Positions 45,088 to 57,276 of a stretch of 57,909 nt of DNA are shown in pieces; position 1 is the first letter of the stretch; each line of letters opens with the position of its first letter. The stretch is from Rhizopus sp. PT2906 (lineage: Eukaryota > Mucoromycota > Mucoromycetes > Mucorales > Rhizopodaceae): assembly GCA_025529335.1 (NCBI GenBank), contig JAMYHX010000264.1, positions 1-57,909 of the forward strand, read 5' to 3'. The position numbers and the translations under genes were made by a program. The notes below the pieces were generated by a model. That model saw only the letters and a program-made list of their open reading frames with translations, had not been told where the DNA came from and searched no databases.

Positions 45088-48000
45088 ATGTTTGCTTATT
45101 ACCGCTCAATTTGCCACAATTCAGCCATTCAACGCATTTTAAAGGGATCAATATCTAATTTGGATCCTACCGATCTTGTTCTTGTCAAGGTAAAATAAGC
45201 AAATAAACAAAAAGGTATTGACATTACAATAGGGGAATAGTCTGGATTGGTACAAGATTGATTCTTCACTTGAGAATGTACTTTGTTTGCAATTACAACA
45301 AGCGGCATTTGGCAACATAATAGACGCACGTTTACTTTCTTGTCATTTTAGTGATCAACAAGAGTATCTAGAAACTGAAGAGACGTATGAAGAAATGAGT
45401 TACTCGCGGAAAGTCAGAAAGCACTCTTTTATTCAAGGACAAGACGTTCTAGTGATGCTTTCTGAATATGGCAAAATGATTTTCACAACAATACATTGTC
45501 TTTCCGACGACATAAAACGGTTTGAGACTCTAGCAGAGGCAAGCGAACGCTGATTTGGAAAGACAAATAGAGATTAACCTTTTGTTTTTTTAAAAAAAAG
45601 ATTTATCTGGATTCCCCTGGGTTAGAATATACAAAAATGGGAAAGAAGTTAACCATTGATCCATGGTAATAATAAGAGAAAGAGAAGCAATGATGATGTG
45701 TGATTTATAACCTGTACCATAACAGCTCAAGAGCAATCGCTGTGGCGTCATTGCAAGACAAGTTTGACATTTTTATTTTACGCCCAACATTGTCAAGATC
45801 AAGGTTTGATCCAGTCGTTGGTGTAAAGTGTGCGCGTATACAAAAAATGATGATATATCAATCTAAAATAATTGATAAACTAGAGAGGCTCCCAAATTGA
45901 AGAAGGCATCATTTGGCATATGGAGTTTTTACATACAGAGTCAACTTCGATGGACAGAATACTGTTAGCTCTTGTGATATACAAGTAAGACATTTGATGT
46001 AGTTTTTTTTTAACAAGCCTCATTTTGCTTCATTTAGCGATGTCGAAAAAATATGTCGATTGGTATTGTACGCCATCAATGCTTCCAACTTACAGAATGT
46101 CACTATGGAAAGAATCGGGCGATTACCATTGGAAAGCAGTAATGATTGAAAAGAAAAAAGGAATTCATTGATACTAACCAGCATACGTCAGATACACCGT
46201 TACCACTGCTCCTTATTCCCCTTCAGTTTCGACCTGAATCATTTTTATTAGTTACCGTAAGTTAATTCTCAAAGTATATCTCTGCTTTATTTATAATTTC
46301 TTATAGGAGCAGCAAGTATGTCTGTTATCTTCCGATGATCTTGCGTGCGGAAATGTATTGTATCCAAATAGTTTTATTCCCAGAGCATTTGGAAGTATAG
46401 ACTGTAATAGACTCCTTTCAACATCAATTCAGGGATTTACTCAATTATTAAACATCTAGGTCCACTATTTAATGCTGCTACTCAGCATGAGGATTTAGAT
46501 AAAAGTTACGTATATCTTGGATCAGCAGAAGGATGTATATACAGACTGAACATAACGTCTTCAAATGAAATGAATTGGACTCTTATCGATTCAGTAAATC
46601 CAATCGGCCAATCTATGTGTCTGCTTGGAACAGTTGATCTAGTAAACGATAACAATACGATCAGAGCGGATGTACTGCTATATGCTGGAGAATGCGCTGA
46701 TAGTCAAGTTATAGCTGTAAGCATATGCAAAGTAGTTTTACCAGTCCCACTTACTTTAATATTCTTACAGATTCCGTGCCCTGATGTCAGTCAATGGGAA
46801 ACTCCTGCGATCACGGTATTACAAAGCTTGATTAATCGAGCACCCATTACGGACGTAGAAAAAATATCTGGTTATTATGGACAGCAAGAGAGTTTGGCTG
46901 TCTGCTCTGGTATAGGTAAGCAGGGATGCTTAACATTTATCGCTCGTGGTGTGAAAGCACGCAAAGTGTCTTCTTCTCAACCAGAGTGGAAAGGGTATAG
47001 ATATTTTGTATATACTGCTTTCTTTTTCTAAAACTCTCTAGTATCAACCGGCTATGGAGCATTAATCCAACAGCTTCGCATCTACCGGAAATTTCTTGCT
47101 TAATGACTTCTTCTCCTATTGACTCTAGACTAATAGCAGCTAAAGGTAGGAACAGCTTGATATGAATTGATTAAGCTGACAAAAATTACATAGACGGACA
47201 ATTGCAAGATATTATGCTCTCAACGTACGGCGAAGCTTTATCAGAAACTATTCATGCAAACACTATTTACGTGAAAAGCGTTTGGCTATTGTTGAGAGTC
47301 CACTTTAAGGGCATTTCAATACTCATGGTGCAAGGTCAGAATGCACCAATACTCACACAGCATAGAACTGGTGACTCTGAAGGCAACATAGAACATGCCA
47401 CTTCATGGCAGGATTCTCATGGAACCTATGTTGCCATTTGCTTGCTGAAAGAGAAAGGATATGTGGTGCAGATACTTAGCATTGAAGATGACGGTATAAA
47501 TGAGGACTGTACCCAAATACAGCTGTGCATTCGTCGTATCAAAGAGATCCCTATAGATGACTGTCCTAGCTTCATTAATTGTCTGCAGGTGAAGTCATCC
47601 TCATGGCTCGTTATTGGCACATACAAACCTTCATGCATCATTTACGAATTACAAGGCACGGATATTCAAATGAATCAGAATATTGATTTGGGTAAGCATC
47701 ACGTAAAAATGACCTTATGAGTAATTCACAACTTTTTATGTTGAAGGCACAACAACATTAGGTGCATATGCCGTTCCGCACTCTGTAGGCATACTGTGCT
47801 CACCACGTATCCCAGACATGCCTTTCTACTTTTTACTTGGGATTCGACAGGGCTCAATTTTGAGCTTTCGACTACATTACACAACTCACAGGCTTACTCT
47901 TTCTGATGAGCCACCCTCAATTTACACATTAGGGTCTCTAGCAGTATCCTTGACTGTATGCCTCGCAAAAGATACCATATATGCGTTATCCAACCAGCTA

Positions 48001-49884
48001 TGGCAACTGCGATGCAACAGCAGCAACGTGATCGAGACCGAACAGGTTTTACTACAAGGCTTTGACCGAGCTCCTGATGCAGTTGCCTTTTTTAACTGGG
48101 GCATTGAGACAAAGGATGAGACATTGGCTCTTGTTGCAGATGATAGACTACATCTCTTTCAGTTAAGCCCAAACAGTCGACTCAATTTTCATAATGTTGA
48201 ATTGGGACAAGTATGATGTATGATATATTGCTTGTAACAGAGCTAACATATTTTTTTCTTGTATCAGACACCAAGAAAGATTATTTATAACGAATCCCTT
48301 AACTACGTTATTGCGCTGACATCAACCATTATGTCCGGCACTCGCAAAAATTACATGCATCTTATTAATCCAAAAAGGTATATGTACATAGGGCAACGAC
48401 ACAGAGAAAAGAAAACTAACCTTTATTATTTAGTGGTCACTTCCTAACAGAGAGTCAACGTGTGGGGCGCGATAACAATTATGCAAAGAACGACATGATA
48501 CTTTCAGCTGCTGGTAAAGCTTTTATATAGCATGCAAAATCAACTTTTAATTATTTTTACTATAGAGTGGTGTGTGGTGTATAAATCAAAGCAATATCAA
48601 TATCTGTGTGTGGGCTTTGGTCATCCAAAGGAATCTCTGCATACACTACGAAACGGCTCTCTACGATCTCCAGAGACATCTATTGAACGAGGTACATTAG
48701 TACTATATCGACTCAAGGCATATGCAAAGCGTGGCTCTGTATTAAAGCGTATTTGGATAAATGAAAGATTACCGGGCGGTGTCCTTTCCATTTGTCCATA
48801 CTCTGCTGGGTAGGTAAAATATAGCATAAGAGAAAGCAAACTGACCATGTTGACATAGGCTTCTCTTTTCGGCAGGAAATCGCCTATATCTTTATAGATT
48901 TGACTCAGAATCTGGAAGGTAAGCATAAACTGATATATTTGACTTATCTTAAAACGCAATTCTTTCTTTTTTATTGCATTAAAAAGACTAGCAGAAATTG
49001 CTCATATAGCTTTACCAAACGTTATCAAGTCTATTCATGAAAATAAGGGACACATATGTATTACTTCACAATCAGACTCTGTTTCGTTCTACAAGTTTAA
49101 TGAAGACAAGAAAGGCTTTGAACTCCTAGCGAGGTACAAAAGACGATCCCTCTATATTTCTTTTCATCTAACCCACTTTAATAGTGATATCAACGCCATG
49201 TCAATTCATCATTTACTCATGTTGAATTATCATACTGTTGTTGGAGTTAGCTATTCTGGAGGCATGGTTGCTTTAAATGGTAACTTTGATGAAGAGAATG
49301 CAAGTAAACGACTTGAGTCGCTATTTTCGTTTCATTTCTCAGACATTATGGTCAAGCCCACACTGGCAGCACTTAAGCCACTCAACAATGTACCTAAAGA
49401 CATGAATTTCTTATTGAATAATGTAATACCCTGGGATACAAGTGAAAATGATCTACAAGAGCTTAAACCAATCGTCTGCTGTACAGTGTCAGGAAGCATA
49501 CTTCATATTTATAGAATCAGCAGTCAATTATATCGTGTCTTGAATACACTCCAAGAACTCTTACTGATCTTTGAGCCTACATTGCCGCTACTTGGAGCCA
49601 CAAGTGATTTTCAAGACTGGTACTGTCAATTATCTAGTAGACAAAAGGCAACCATACATGGTGATCTTGTAGAATCCTATCTGAGACTTTCGTTTGATGA
49701 ACAGCTGTCAGTTTTACGACCAGGTGGCAGCCTTAGTTCTGAATTAGCCGCTGCTGCCAATGATTTGCTAATAGGATCAGATGACACTGCAGTTGATCTT
49801 GAAAGTGAACAAGAGGATAACAAGACGAGAATCATAGCTTATTTACTAATTAGTTTATTATCCGAATTTTCAAGATACTGTTAA
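45088..49884 (+). CDS. DDB1/RSE1/CPSF-A superfamily triple beta-propeller protein (MMS1_N-type)
   Basis: Large scaffold of the family including DDB1 (CUL4 E3 adaptor), SF3b130/Rse1 and CPSF160. Start ATG 45088 (MFAYYRSICHNSAIQRIL), an intron at 45190, then GNSLDWYKI, the usual first propeller strands. Many short introns separate exons such as GQDVLVMLSEYGKMIFTTI, DKFDIFILRPTLSRSRFDPV, YVYLGSAEGCIYRLNI and SLAVCSGIGKQGCLTFIARG. The C-terminal CPSF_A-like domain has GVSYSGGMVALNGNFD, CCTVSGSILHIYRISSQLYR and HGDLVESYLRLSFDEQ, the conserved closing helix, ending SEFSRYC, TAA by 49884. About 1,300 residues. I cannot tell which paralogue it is; the sequence is divergent. It converges on ribose-5-phosphate isomerase with only 58 bp between the stops. 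Confidence 0.8.
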
Positions 49885-49942
49885 TGATACGTTTATCCTG
49901 TTACTTTATAATGAATAAACAAATGTACGGTTTGTTTAGCTT

Positions 49943-50900
49943 TTATTGTTTGATAAGATCGGAAACAGACAAGACATCTCCACTATCTGATTCTAAATGA
50001 CCAATATAAGCAGTGTCTGCCATATTGCAAAATAAACCTACATCCAAAACACCTGTTAAAGACTTAATCTCCTTGTAAAGTAAATCCGGATTTTGTATGG
50101 GGCCAAAGTGACAGTCCAGAATGAAGTTGCCGTTATCTGTCACCACTGGCCCTGCTTTGTCTGATGACTGTGAGATTCTTAGTCGAATAAGAGCATCTGG
50201 AAACATTTCTTCAAGTGTATACTGAATGGGACTTAAAGCCATAGGCACAACTTCAACGGGTACTCCTCGTTTCCACTATTGCGTTTGTTTAAAAAATCAT
50301 TGAAACATATATAATGTCTGTTTACCTTTGTTCCTAGTTGGCTTGATCGTTTCCTTTCATCTACAATCAATTTAGTCATTGGTACCTATGCCCCTAGTTC
50401 ACGCAATATTACCAGCTACCAACACAAACCGCCGAGATGCTTTGGCTACCAGTCTTTCCTGGAAAAGACATGCTCCCCCGCCTTTAATAGCATTCAATTT
50501 TGGATCAATTTCATCTGCGCCATCAACAGTAACGTCAATCCTTGGATATCTTTCATAAATATTAGTACAGAAAAAAGAAAGATAATGTATTTATTTACTG
50601 TTCCAAGCTGCCCAATTTTAGATTGTTGGCAAGTATGAGCTGTCGCGTCTGAAAGCTAGTTGGTATACATACCACGTCTTGTGCTATCTTGTGCTTTTTT
50701 AACTCATCAATGGCGTACACGATCGTTGTGCCCGAACCAAGACCAATGACAGAAGGTTGACTGTCGATGACATGACGAATTGCTTTAATAGCAGCCCATC
50801 TCTTACCCTGTTCTACTGATTCTGTAGACACTTGTCTTTTTTTCAAAAAGTGAAAATGAGCTCTAATGGTTCGTCTTGCTTGAATTGAAAGAAATGTCAT
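49943..50900 (-). CDS. RKI1: ribose-5-phosphate isomerase A type
   Basis: Interconverts ribose-5-phosphate and ribulose-5-phosphate in the pentose phosphate pathway. From ATG 50900: a basic N-terminal extension (ARRTIRAHFHFLKKRQVS), then ESVEQGKRWAAIKAIRHVI, the phosphate-binding VIGLGSGTTIVYAIDEL and VCIPTSFQTRQLIL. The following exons give DVTVDGADEID (catalytic Asp), IKGGGACLFQERLVAKASRR and FVLVAD. A 52-nt intron with branch GACTAAA joins FVLVA to DERKRSSQLGTKW. The last exon has RGVPVEVVPMALSPIQYTLE, VTDNGNFILDCHFGPI and GVLDVGLFCNMADTAYIG. Complete, normal core length. The extension is unusual for a cytosolic enzyme. Confidence 0.93.
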
Positions 50901-51275
50901 TGCCCTTAGAGCAATTGTAAAAAGAAAGAAAGGGAGAAAAAAAAAAGAAAGACAATTAGTTTATTGTGGGGGTAACAATAGCGTTGACGGTGCAGAAAGC
51001 TTAGGAAAAGAATAGAATATTCAAGCGATATGAAAACTAATATTGATAACCTTGGAAGACAGGATTTTTGCATGAATAGCGAAGCTCGAATTTTTTCGTG
51101 CACGTTGCGTTTCCCGTTGCCTTGGAGACAATGGCTTAATTCTCGGCCCGGCGACGATCCGGGAATTGAAAATATGTGTCAAATTGCCTTCCGGTTGGCC
51201 CCTGCCTAGGAACACTTTAATAAAGACAAGAAATAAAAAAAAAAAAAAAGGTTTCACCACCCTACGCAATTCAAC
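50901..51275. promoter_or_regulatory. divergent promoter region, RKI1 / FAM210-like
   Basis: 375 bp between two divergent starts. It contains a GC-rich dyad CCCGG-(7 nt)-CCGGG with flanking AATTC/GAATT near 51140-51170 and a CCTAGG palindrome near 51208, standing out from the AT-rich background and likely bound by a regulator. An A-rich leader (51236-51250) precedes the FAM210-like start. Confidence 0.45.
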
Positions 51276-51926
51276 ATGTCCTTTCGCTCCACCCTTGCTT
51301 TCAGAAGCCTATTAAGGCATGGAAATATAACAACAGTGCGCTACCAAAGGCACATGACAAGAACTATTATGAATTATAGACAACCAACAATATGCAATCT
51401 CAACCAACCACGATTCTTTTCCTCAGCAAGCAAGGACAAACAGAATATCTCAGAAATATCGAACATGGTGTCGTCTCCTGAACTACTTCAGGCAGCGAAA
51501 TCAGAGCCAAAGGGATCCAAGCTGAAAGAGCTCTCAAAAAAGTATGGAGCAGTAGGCATTCTCGTTTATCTCGGTGTTGGATTTGTCGACTTGGGAATAA
51601 CCCTTGGTATCATTCAGTTTGCAGGCTTAGAAAAGGTGAAAGCATTGGAAGAAGCAACATTAGATATTGCTCGAAATGCTGGTGAACGTATTGGAGTGTA
51701 TAAACGAAAAGTCATTGATCATCCAGAAACTACAGAAAACAACAAGGATGAAGCTCCATCGTTTGCGTCTGTCTTCATCTTGGCATATGGCATTCATAAA
51801 ACCATTCTACTTCCTGTTCGACTTGGCATTACTGCAGCAATCACGCCGGCAGTTGTTCGTAAGATCCATCAGTTGGGATGGGCTCGTTATCTTCCTCGAA
51901 TCCTAGGTGGTTCTCCAAAGATATAG
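51276..51926 (+). CDS. FAM210-like mitochondrial inner-membrane protein (DUF1279)
   Basis: Single-exon gene, 216 codons. The N-terminus is Arg/Ser-rich and without acidic residues (MSFRSTLAFRSLLRHGNITT...RFFSSASKD), a strong mitochondrial presequence ending at about residue 53. The DUF1279 domain follows: KLKELSKKYGAVGILVYLGV, GFVDLGITLGIIQFAGLEKV (first membrane segment), then FASVFILAYGIHKTILLPVR and LGITAAITPAVVRKIHQLGW with a closing amphipathic stretch. In animals FAM210A/B support mitochondrial translation and import; the fungal role is less clear. Stop TAG at 51924-51926, 120 bp from the convergent GDSL gene. Confidence 0.9.
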   Translation: MSFRSTLAFRSLLRHGNITTVRYQRHMTRTIMNYRQPTICNLNQPRFFSSASKDKQNISEISNMVSSPELLQAAKSEPKGSKLKELSKKYGAVGILVYLGVGFVDLGITLGIIQFAGLEKVKALEEATLDIARNAGERIGVYKRKVIDHPETTENNKDEAPSFASVFILAYGIHKTILLPVRLGITAAITPAVVRKIHQLGWARYLPRILGGSPKI

Positions 51927-52046
51927 ATTATATACACACATGACTTTTATTTGCATTTGACAACACGGCTGATTTATGATAGATCAATGACCATCATACC
52001 TTTTACTATAATAATAAATAGATCAATCAAATACAAGAATTCTTTA

Positions 52047-53647
52047 TTAAAGCGCCTTCAGCTGAAATCGATCTTCTTCACTAGGACAGATGACCTTGTT
52101 ATAATCATTTACGGTATATAGGCTTGGTATATTTTCCAATGGCTTCCAGAATGTATTCCAATAAGTCTAAGCATTGTATGCATCAGCTTTCATTTCTTTT
52201 TTTCAAACAATCTGTATTACCTTTGCAAATGTTTCATGTCCACTTATAGAGGGATGAAAACAATCACCATCACTATCTTAAGGATCAGAGGGGGAAGGCA
52301 TTGATCATATAAACCTAAAATATTACCTATACATCTGAATAGGAAGGGTAGCCAAGTCAACACGAGCAGGCGTATACATGATACCAAACGTTGGGTCATT
52401 GAGTTCATTGTATTTTTTAGCAAGCTTAAACACTATAGAATCAAAGGCTATAATATACTTCGGTTATATTTTGTACTTAAAATTTTTAAGCATACTCCTT
52501 TACCAACTGCTGCCATATCTACCTCCTTCTTGAAACCATGAGTAGCACAAAAACATTCTAGACTATTTGTCTGGAAATCGCCAAAGATGGTTGCATTGCA
52601 GTAAGGATTCCCTGTAGTCAATTCATAAACATTGGTGACATTAAATACACCAACTATTCATTTCATCCCACAACAAAAAAAACTTAGTAGCTTTCTTTTT
52701 CTTGTCTTTTATGCATTTACTTAGATTAACTAAAACACGGGGAACTTCTTTCCTGATACGACGAAGGGCGGAATCTAATGATTTTTCATATCCCTCTGGA
52801 GTAATTAATGGTCCATAGATTGAACAGATATAACACTGGTCGACACCTATTGTAAGCTGTGTAAATTCCTCCTCCTGGTATGGTTATCCATGCGTTAAAT
52901 CCCTACTTCCTATTTGAATAGTGATCATTTTCCAATCATTCTCAAAATCTAACCCTTGTGTCGTTTTCATAGCTATCAGATAGTGAGTTCATGGTAAATG
53001 TATAAAGAAAGGGGGGGAGGATCAGTAAGCAGTACCTGGAATGAGGTAATCTAGCTCCATTCCCAAGTCAAAAGACATGGCAGCGCTTTGAGCAGCATTG
53101 AAGTTGTCTTTTTCCGGATGATCTTTACAAAACAAATAAGTATTTTTTGGACGCTTCAAATAAAATTATCATCATTACATTGCCATTTAGGACATAAACC
53201 AAAGTAGCAAAATTCAACCCAATGTTCACCTACTGAACCTCCAATCACATTTGGATTGTAATGCTTAATATAGTTTGGAATAGTGATCGCACCTGGATCT
53301 GCGCCTGCTCCATACGTTATTCCACGTTCTTCCAATGCTACATTGATATTCAAAGTGCGAGATCCTTGGAGTCCTTTTGAGACAGCACCTGCCATGATAC
53401 TAGTTGAGACGGGTTATATACCTTGCTTTTTTTTTTTGTTTAACCATGCTTCACGCACTTCCTCTTACCTATCACCTAGTGCACCTACTGCTTTTATGTC
53501 GTCAGCACGAAGGTCACGTACTGATGTTGGAGGGGTTCTTGGTTGTAATTGAGGGCAATCTTCTATTCGTTCAGCATATTGATAAGCGCCATTGACGGCG
53601 AGTATTGATATTAGGATCGTAAACGTCACAATAAATAAATATCGCAT
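52047..53647 (-). CDS. secreted GDSL (SGNH) phospholipase B-like hydrolase
   Basis: Signal peptide MRYLFIVTFTILISILAVNG, then CPQLQPRTPPTSVRDLRADD and IKAVGALGD. The splice GGTGATAG|T gives GDSIMAG, block I with the nucleophile Ser. LEERGITYGAGADPGAITIP with NYIKHYNPNVIGGSVGEHW follows the pattern of phospholipase-B1-type fungal and animal GDSL enzymes. Exons then give NFNAAQSAAMSFDLGMELDY and FENDWKMITIQIGS. Block V is DGDCFHPSISGHETFAK with catalytic Asp and His, and the gene ends DRFQLKAL, TAA 52047-52049. Many short introns. Block III, normally G-x-N-D, is predicted as GSVD because the intron join at 52846 gives Val. Activity is therefore uncertain. Confidence 0.82.
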
Positions 53648-54187
53648 TATACAAGAGAGGGAAAAATGGGTATTTATTACATTTTTATATAAAATTTAAC
53701 AGTTTAAATTAAAATGATCTCTTAAATCTTTGTTTTCTTCTTAGGGAGAGAGAGAAAGGAAGGGGGCAATAAGGAACAAAAGTGACATAAAAATAAGTTG
53801 ACAAGCGTTACTATAGCGACATGATTCCAATGAAAAAAGAAAAACAAACAAAATATATTATACTATGGCTTTAGTTTACAAGCACAAAAGAAGTGCCCCT
53901 GTTACACGAGATCTAAATTGTAGTCATTGTCCCTGAATTTATTCAGTGACATCTAACCAAATATAAGTGTATTCTTTACACTTTAAAATAGTAAGAGAAA
54001 GCTTTTGTTTCAATATGGAGCATAATTTACTACTTTAGGTTACATCAAAAGGATACACATTCGAAAGGGCAATATTTATTATGTACTATATATGTGTATA
54101 AAGAGAGAGGGGGAAAAAAAGGAAAACACGGAAAAAATGCACAAGTGTAGTGTGTAAATACATGCAATGGATTATATAATAAAATGG
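53648..54187. other. intergenic region, GDSL promoter and BRE1 3' side
   Basis: AT-rich with GA-rich stretches (near 53745 and 54105); no gene or hairpin worth calling. Confidence 0.5.
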
Positions 54188-57100
54188 TTACAGATAAAAG
54201 CTTCGTACATCATTTGCTCCAAAAGGTTCGCTACAAGTAGGACATCGTCTTTGTCGAGTCTCTAACCGAGCATCGATACAGCTCTTGCAGAATGTATGCA
54301 TACACCGTATGAGAATATGACTTCTAAATCGTGTACGACATGTATTACATTTCAGAAGTGCCTATTGATATAAAATTGAGTGAGAATACATTGTCAGCTT
54401 TCATTCTTCATCATTACCCTAAGTTCATCACATTCTTCTGCTAATTGCTGCTCCGCTGAATTATCACCTTGAGACATCTTTTCCCATTTTTTCTTCATCT
54501 TTTCATAGTTTTCTCTAATTTCTTCTTGTAATTGCTTTTCTTCTTCCATCAGCTTCATTTTATCTTTCAGCATTTTTTGAAGCTATATCTGTTATTTAAT
54601 AACGTTTGTCTTTAAACAAGACAGTTACCTCTACTAGCAATATCTCGTTTTGATCTATAGTCACTCTATAATCATCGCATACGTGTGAAATATCTTCTAA
54701 ATCAATTCTATCTTCCTCTATGTTCCTATTTAGCTTTCTAAGTTCATTTTCTTTTTCAATCTAAACAAGTGAGTTAGTGACAATCTACCAAACATTTCAT
54801 TTATAAGTACCACTTGTATTTCTAAATTCTTTTCTTTTTCTTCAAGTTGTTTGATCAATTCCTGCTGTTTTTCTCTTGTGGCCTTTAAAGATAAAACAGT
54901 AGACATTTGTTTCTCTTTTGCTGACAGTAGAGATCCAAACGTTTGGGCATATTTTAATATCTTTAAAGTCATAAGAAACACTGTTTGATGTATATGCTAT
55001 CTAAAATACCTCTGCCTGTAGTTTCAGCATTTGATCGCGCTTTTGAGCAAAATCAAACACCTTTTTGCTTTGTTGTTCTTCTAACTTTCCATAAATACTG
55101 GCTACACGATCAATCTCCTCTAATAGATGACTCTCGTTCTTTTCCAAAAAGTCTACCATTAGTGCAGACTTTTGAGAATCTTCATAAATCTGATCGTATT
55201 GCTTCACTAATGAATGCGAGCTCCATTTCTCCAATGCCTGTTGCATTGCTTTGATATCGAAATGACTCTCTTGTGTTTCTTTTTTCTCTATCAGTTGTAA
55301 GCTTGATAATAGTATCTCCATATGGCTTTTAAAGAAGATTAGTCTCTGTATGTATTCTAAAAGTTTAATCTTACCTTAGCTGCTTCTTTAAACTATTGTA
55401 CATATTTGCTTCTTTTTCAAATGGGCCAGCCATTTCTTGATCGTTTTTTAATTTATCGATTCGGCTTTCTAAGGATGCGATTCGAGTTTTGCCCTGGGTT
55501 GCAAATGAAATGATCTTGTCGTATCCTTCCTTTTCCTTTGACTCCTTTATTTTCTGTTCCTCTACTAACGATTGAAAGCTGTCCCTTTGTCCACGAATGC
55601 GATTGAGATCTCCTTCCATCCTGCGTATCTCAGACTCCATGGTCATTCCCTGTGATACCTTTTCAGACTTTATTTGTTCTATCAGTTGCTTTCTGGCAGC
55701 AGACATCTTATCCAGTTCGCGTTCCAGCTCTACCCTTTTTTGCTCTAAATCATGACATCGATTTTTGTAATGATCGATAGAGAGTTGTAGCGTCTTGACA
55801 TATTCAGTCTCCAGTAGTCGTTCTTCACTCAACTTAAACATGGACAACAACCTGTCCTCATCCTGCAGTAGGTTTTGGCGATCTTTTTTCAAATCATCAA
55901 TTTCTTTCTCTCTTGCTGACAGAATAAGTCTATGCTCTTCTAATTGTGTCTTGACTGATTGCTCTTCAGCAGAGCCCTTCTAAGAGCGTTGTTTTAGTAT
56001 GTCATTGGCTCTTTATATCTTTATATATTACCTCTAGTGTAGCCTCTTGCTTTTCCTTTTTTACAGAAGATGATGCAGGCTGGTCATCAGCTGCTGTACT
56101 AGGTCCACTATCAGTCATTCCTCCTAAACCGCCCATAGTCAATGCTGCTACCGTTTTGCTCTTCGCACGATCTCTTCTTCTGCAAACCGCCGATAGTTCT
56201 TGAATACAATTTTCTAATTTTTCCGTAGTTTCAGCTAATTGTTCTTTTGCCAAAACGACATTTCCTTCTGCTGCTTTCGTTTCATCTTCTAAATGTTGCA
56301 ATCTTTGCTGTAATTCTCTCATGACCAGTTCGCCTCGTTTATAGCATTGTTCAAGATCGACAATTTCATTTTTAAGCCAATCAGAGACAATGACTCGCTT
56401 AAGCATGATGTCGTCCTCTAAACGAAATCTTCTTTCAATCAGTTCTGCATGTTTGCTCCAGCTCTCTAATCTTGTTAGCGCTTTAGTTCCAAGCTCTTTG
56501 ATGGTTAACAAACTGTTATAGCACCAGTCTTTTTGTTCCTCTAGGGTCATTTTTGTTGATAAAGGAACTAATAATGTGTTAATTTGGAATTAGTTCAACA
56601 TGTGTATGGATCATACCAGAAGGTTCAGGCAAATCAAGATTCACCAATATTTTAGCCATGAATAGAATTTCAGATTGAATCTGAAGAGAGTAGGTTAGCG
56701 CATATGATGATGTAGATTAAATAAACATACAAGATTCCATTCAATTCGTAATAGGCTTTGAGTTGCTTCTTTGTTGATAAATGTTTGTTCAAGCGCATCA
56801 TGTTTTTGTTCCAAGTAATTGGCTTCTTCCTAAGTTGATGAATTAGAATTGACTTTAATTGTTTACATGTCAACGTACTTTAGCAGAACGCATATGAGTT
56901 AATAAAGCTTCTTTTGTAAAAGTAGAAGAATCAATCTACAATAGAGATTAGTACATGAATAGATAAATGTAGAAATAGAGACTAACTTTACAGGAAATTC
57001 TATATTAGCCATGGGAAACTTGTCTATACGACCTAGTGGCTCCATTGGAGTATCACTAGTACTAGTACTAGTACTAGAAGTAGCAATAAAAGTAGTAGCA

Positions 57101-57276
57101 GTAGCGGCAGTCGTGGGTGTATGAATAGCAGGTAAGGTATTCGCTTGACTAGTTGCTTGTTGTACATTCATTGAGCTTGTAAATCTCTTTTTGAGAGGTG
57201 GTCTTGAAGGTATAGAGGATACTGTTTCATTCGTATTTTCTTCTATTAAAGGACGCTTTTTCTCAGAGGAAGCCAT
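54188..57276 (-). CDS. BRE1: BRE1-type RING E3 ligase for histone H2B monoubiquitination
   Basis: Works with Rad6 to attach one ubiquitin to the H2B tail, which promotes H3K4/K79 methylation and elongation. Start ATG 57276 (MASSEKKRPLIEENTNE), a Ser/Thr/Ala-rich leader including an (ACTAGT)n-encoded Ser/Thr run, KKR nuclear-type patches and MEPLGRIDKFPMANIEFP. Then long coiled coils over many exons (KELGTKALTRLESWSKHAEL, LEQKRVELERELDKMSAARK, NESHLLEEIDRVASIYGKLE). The C-terminal RING reads LKCNTCRTRF, then IRCMHTFCKSC, ARLETRQRRCPTCSEPFGAN and DVRSFYL, TAA 54188-54190, with C-x2-C, C-x-H-x2-C-x2-C and C-P-x-C as expected for Bre1/RNF20. Length about 850 residues, typical. Confidence 0.93.
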
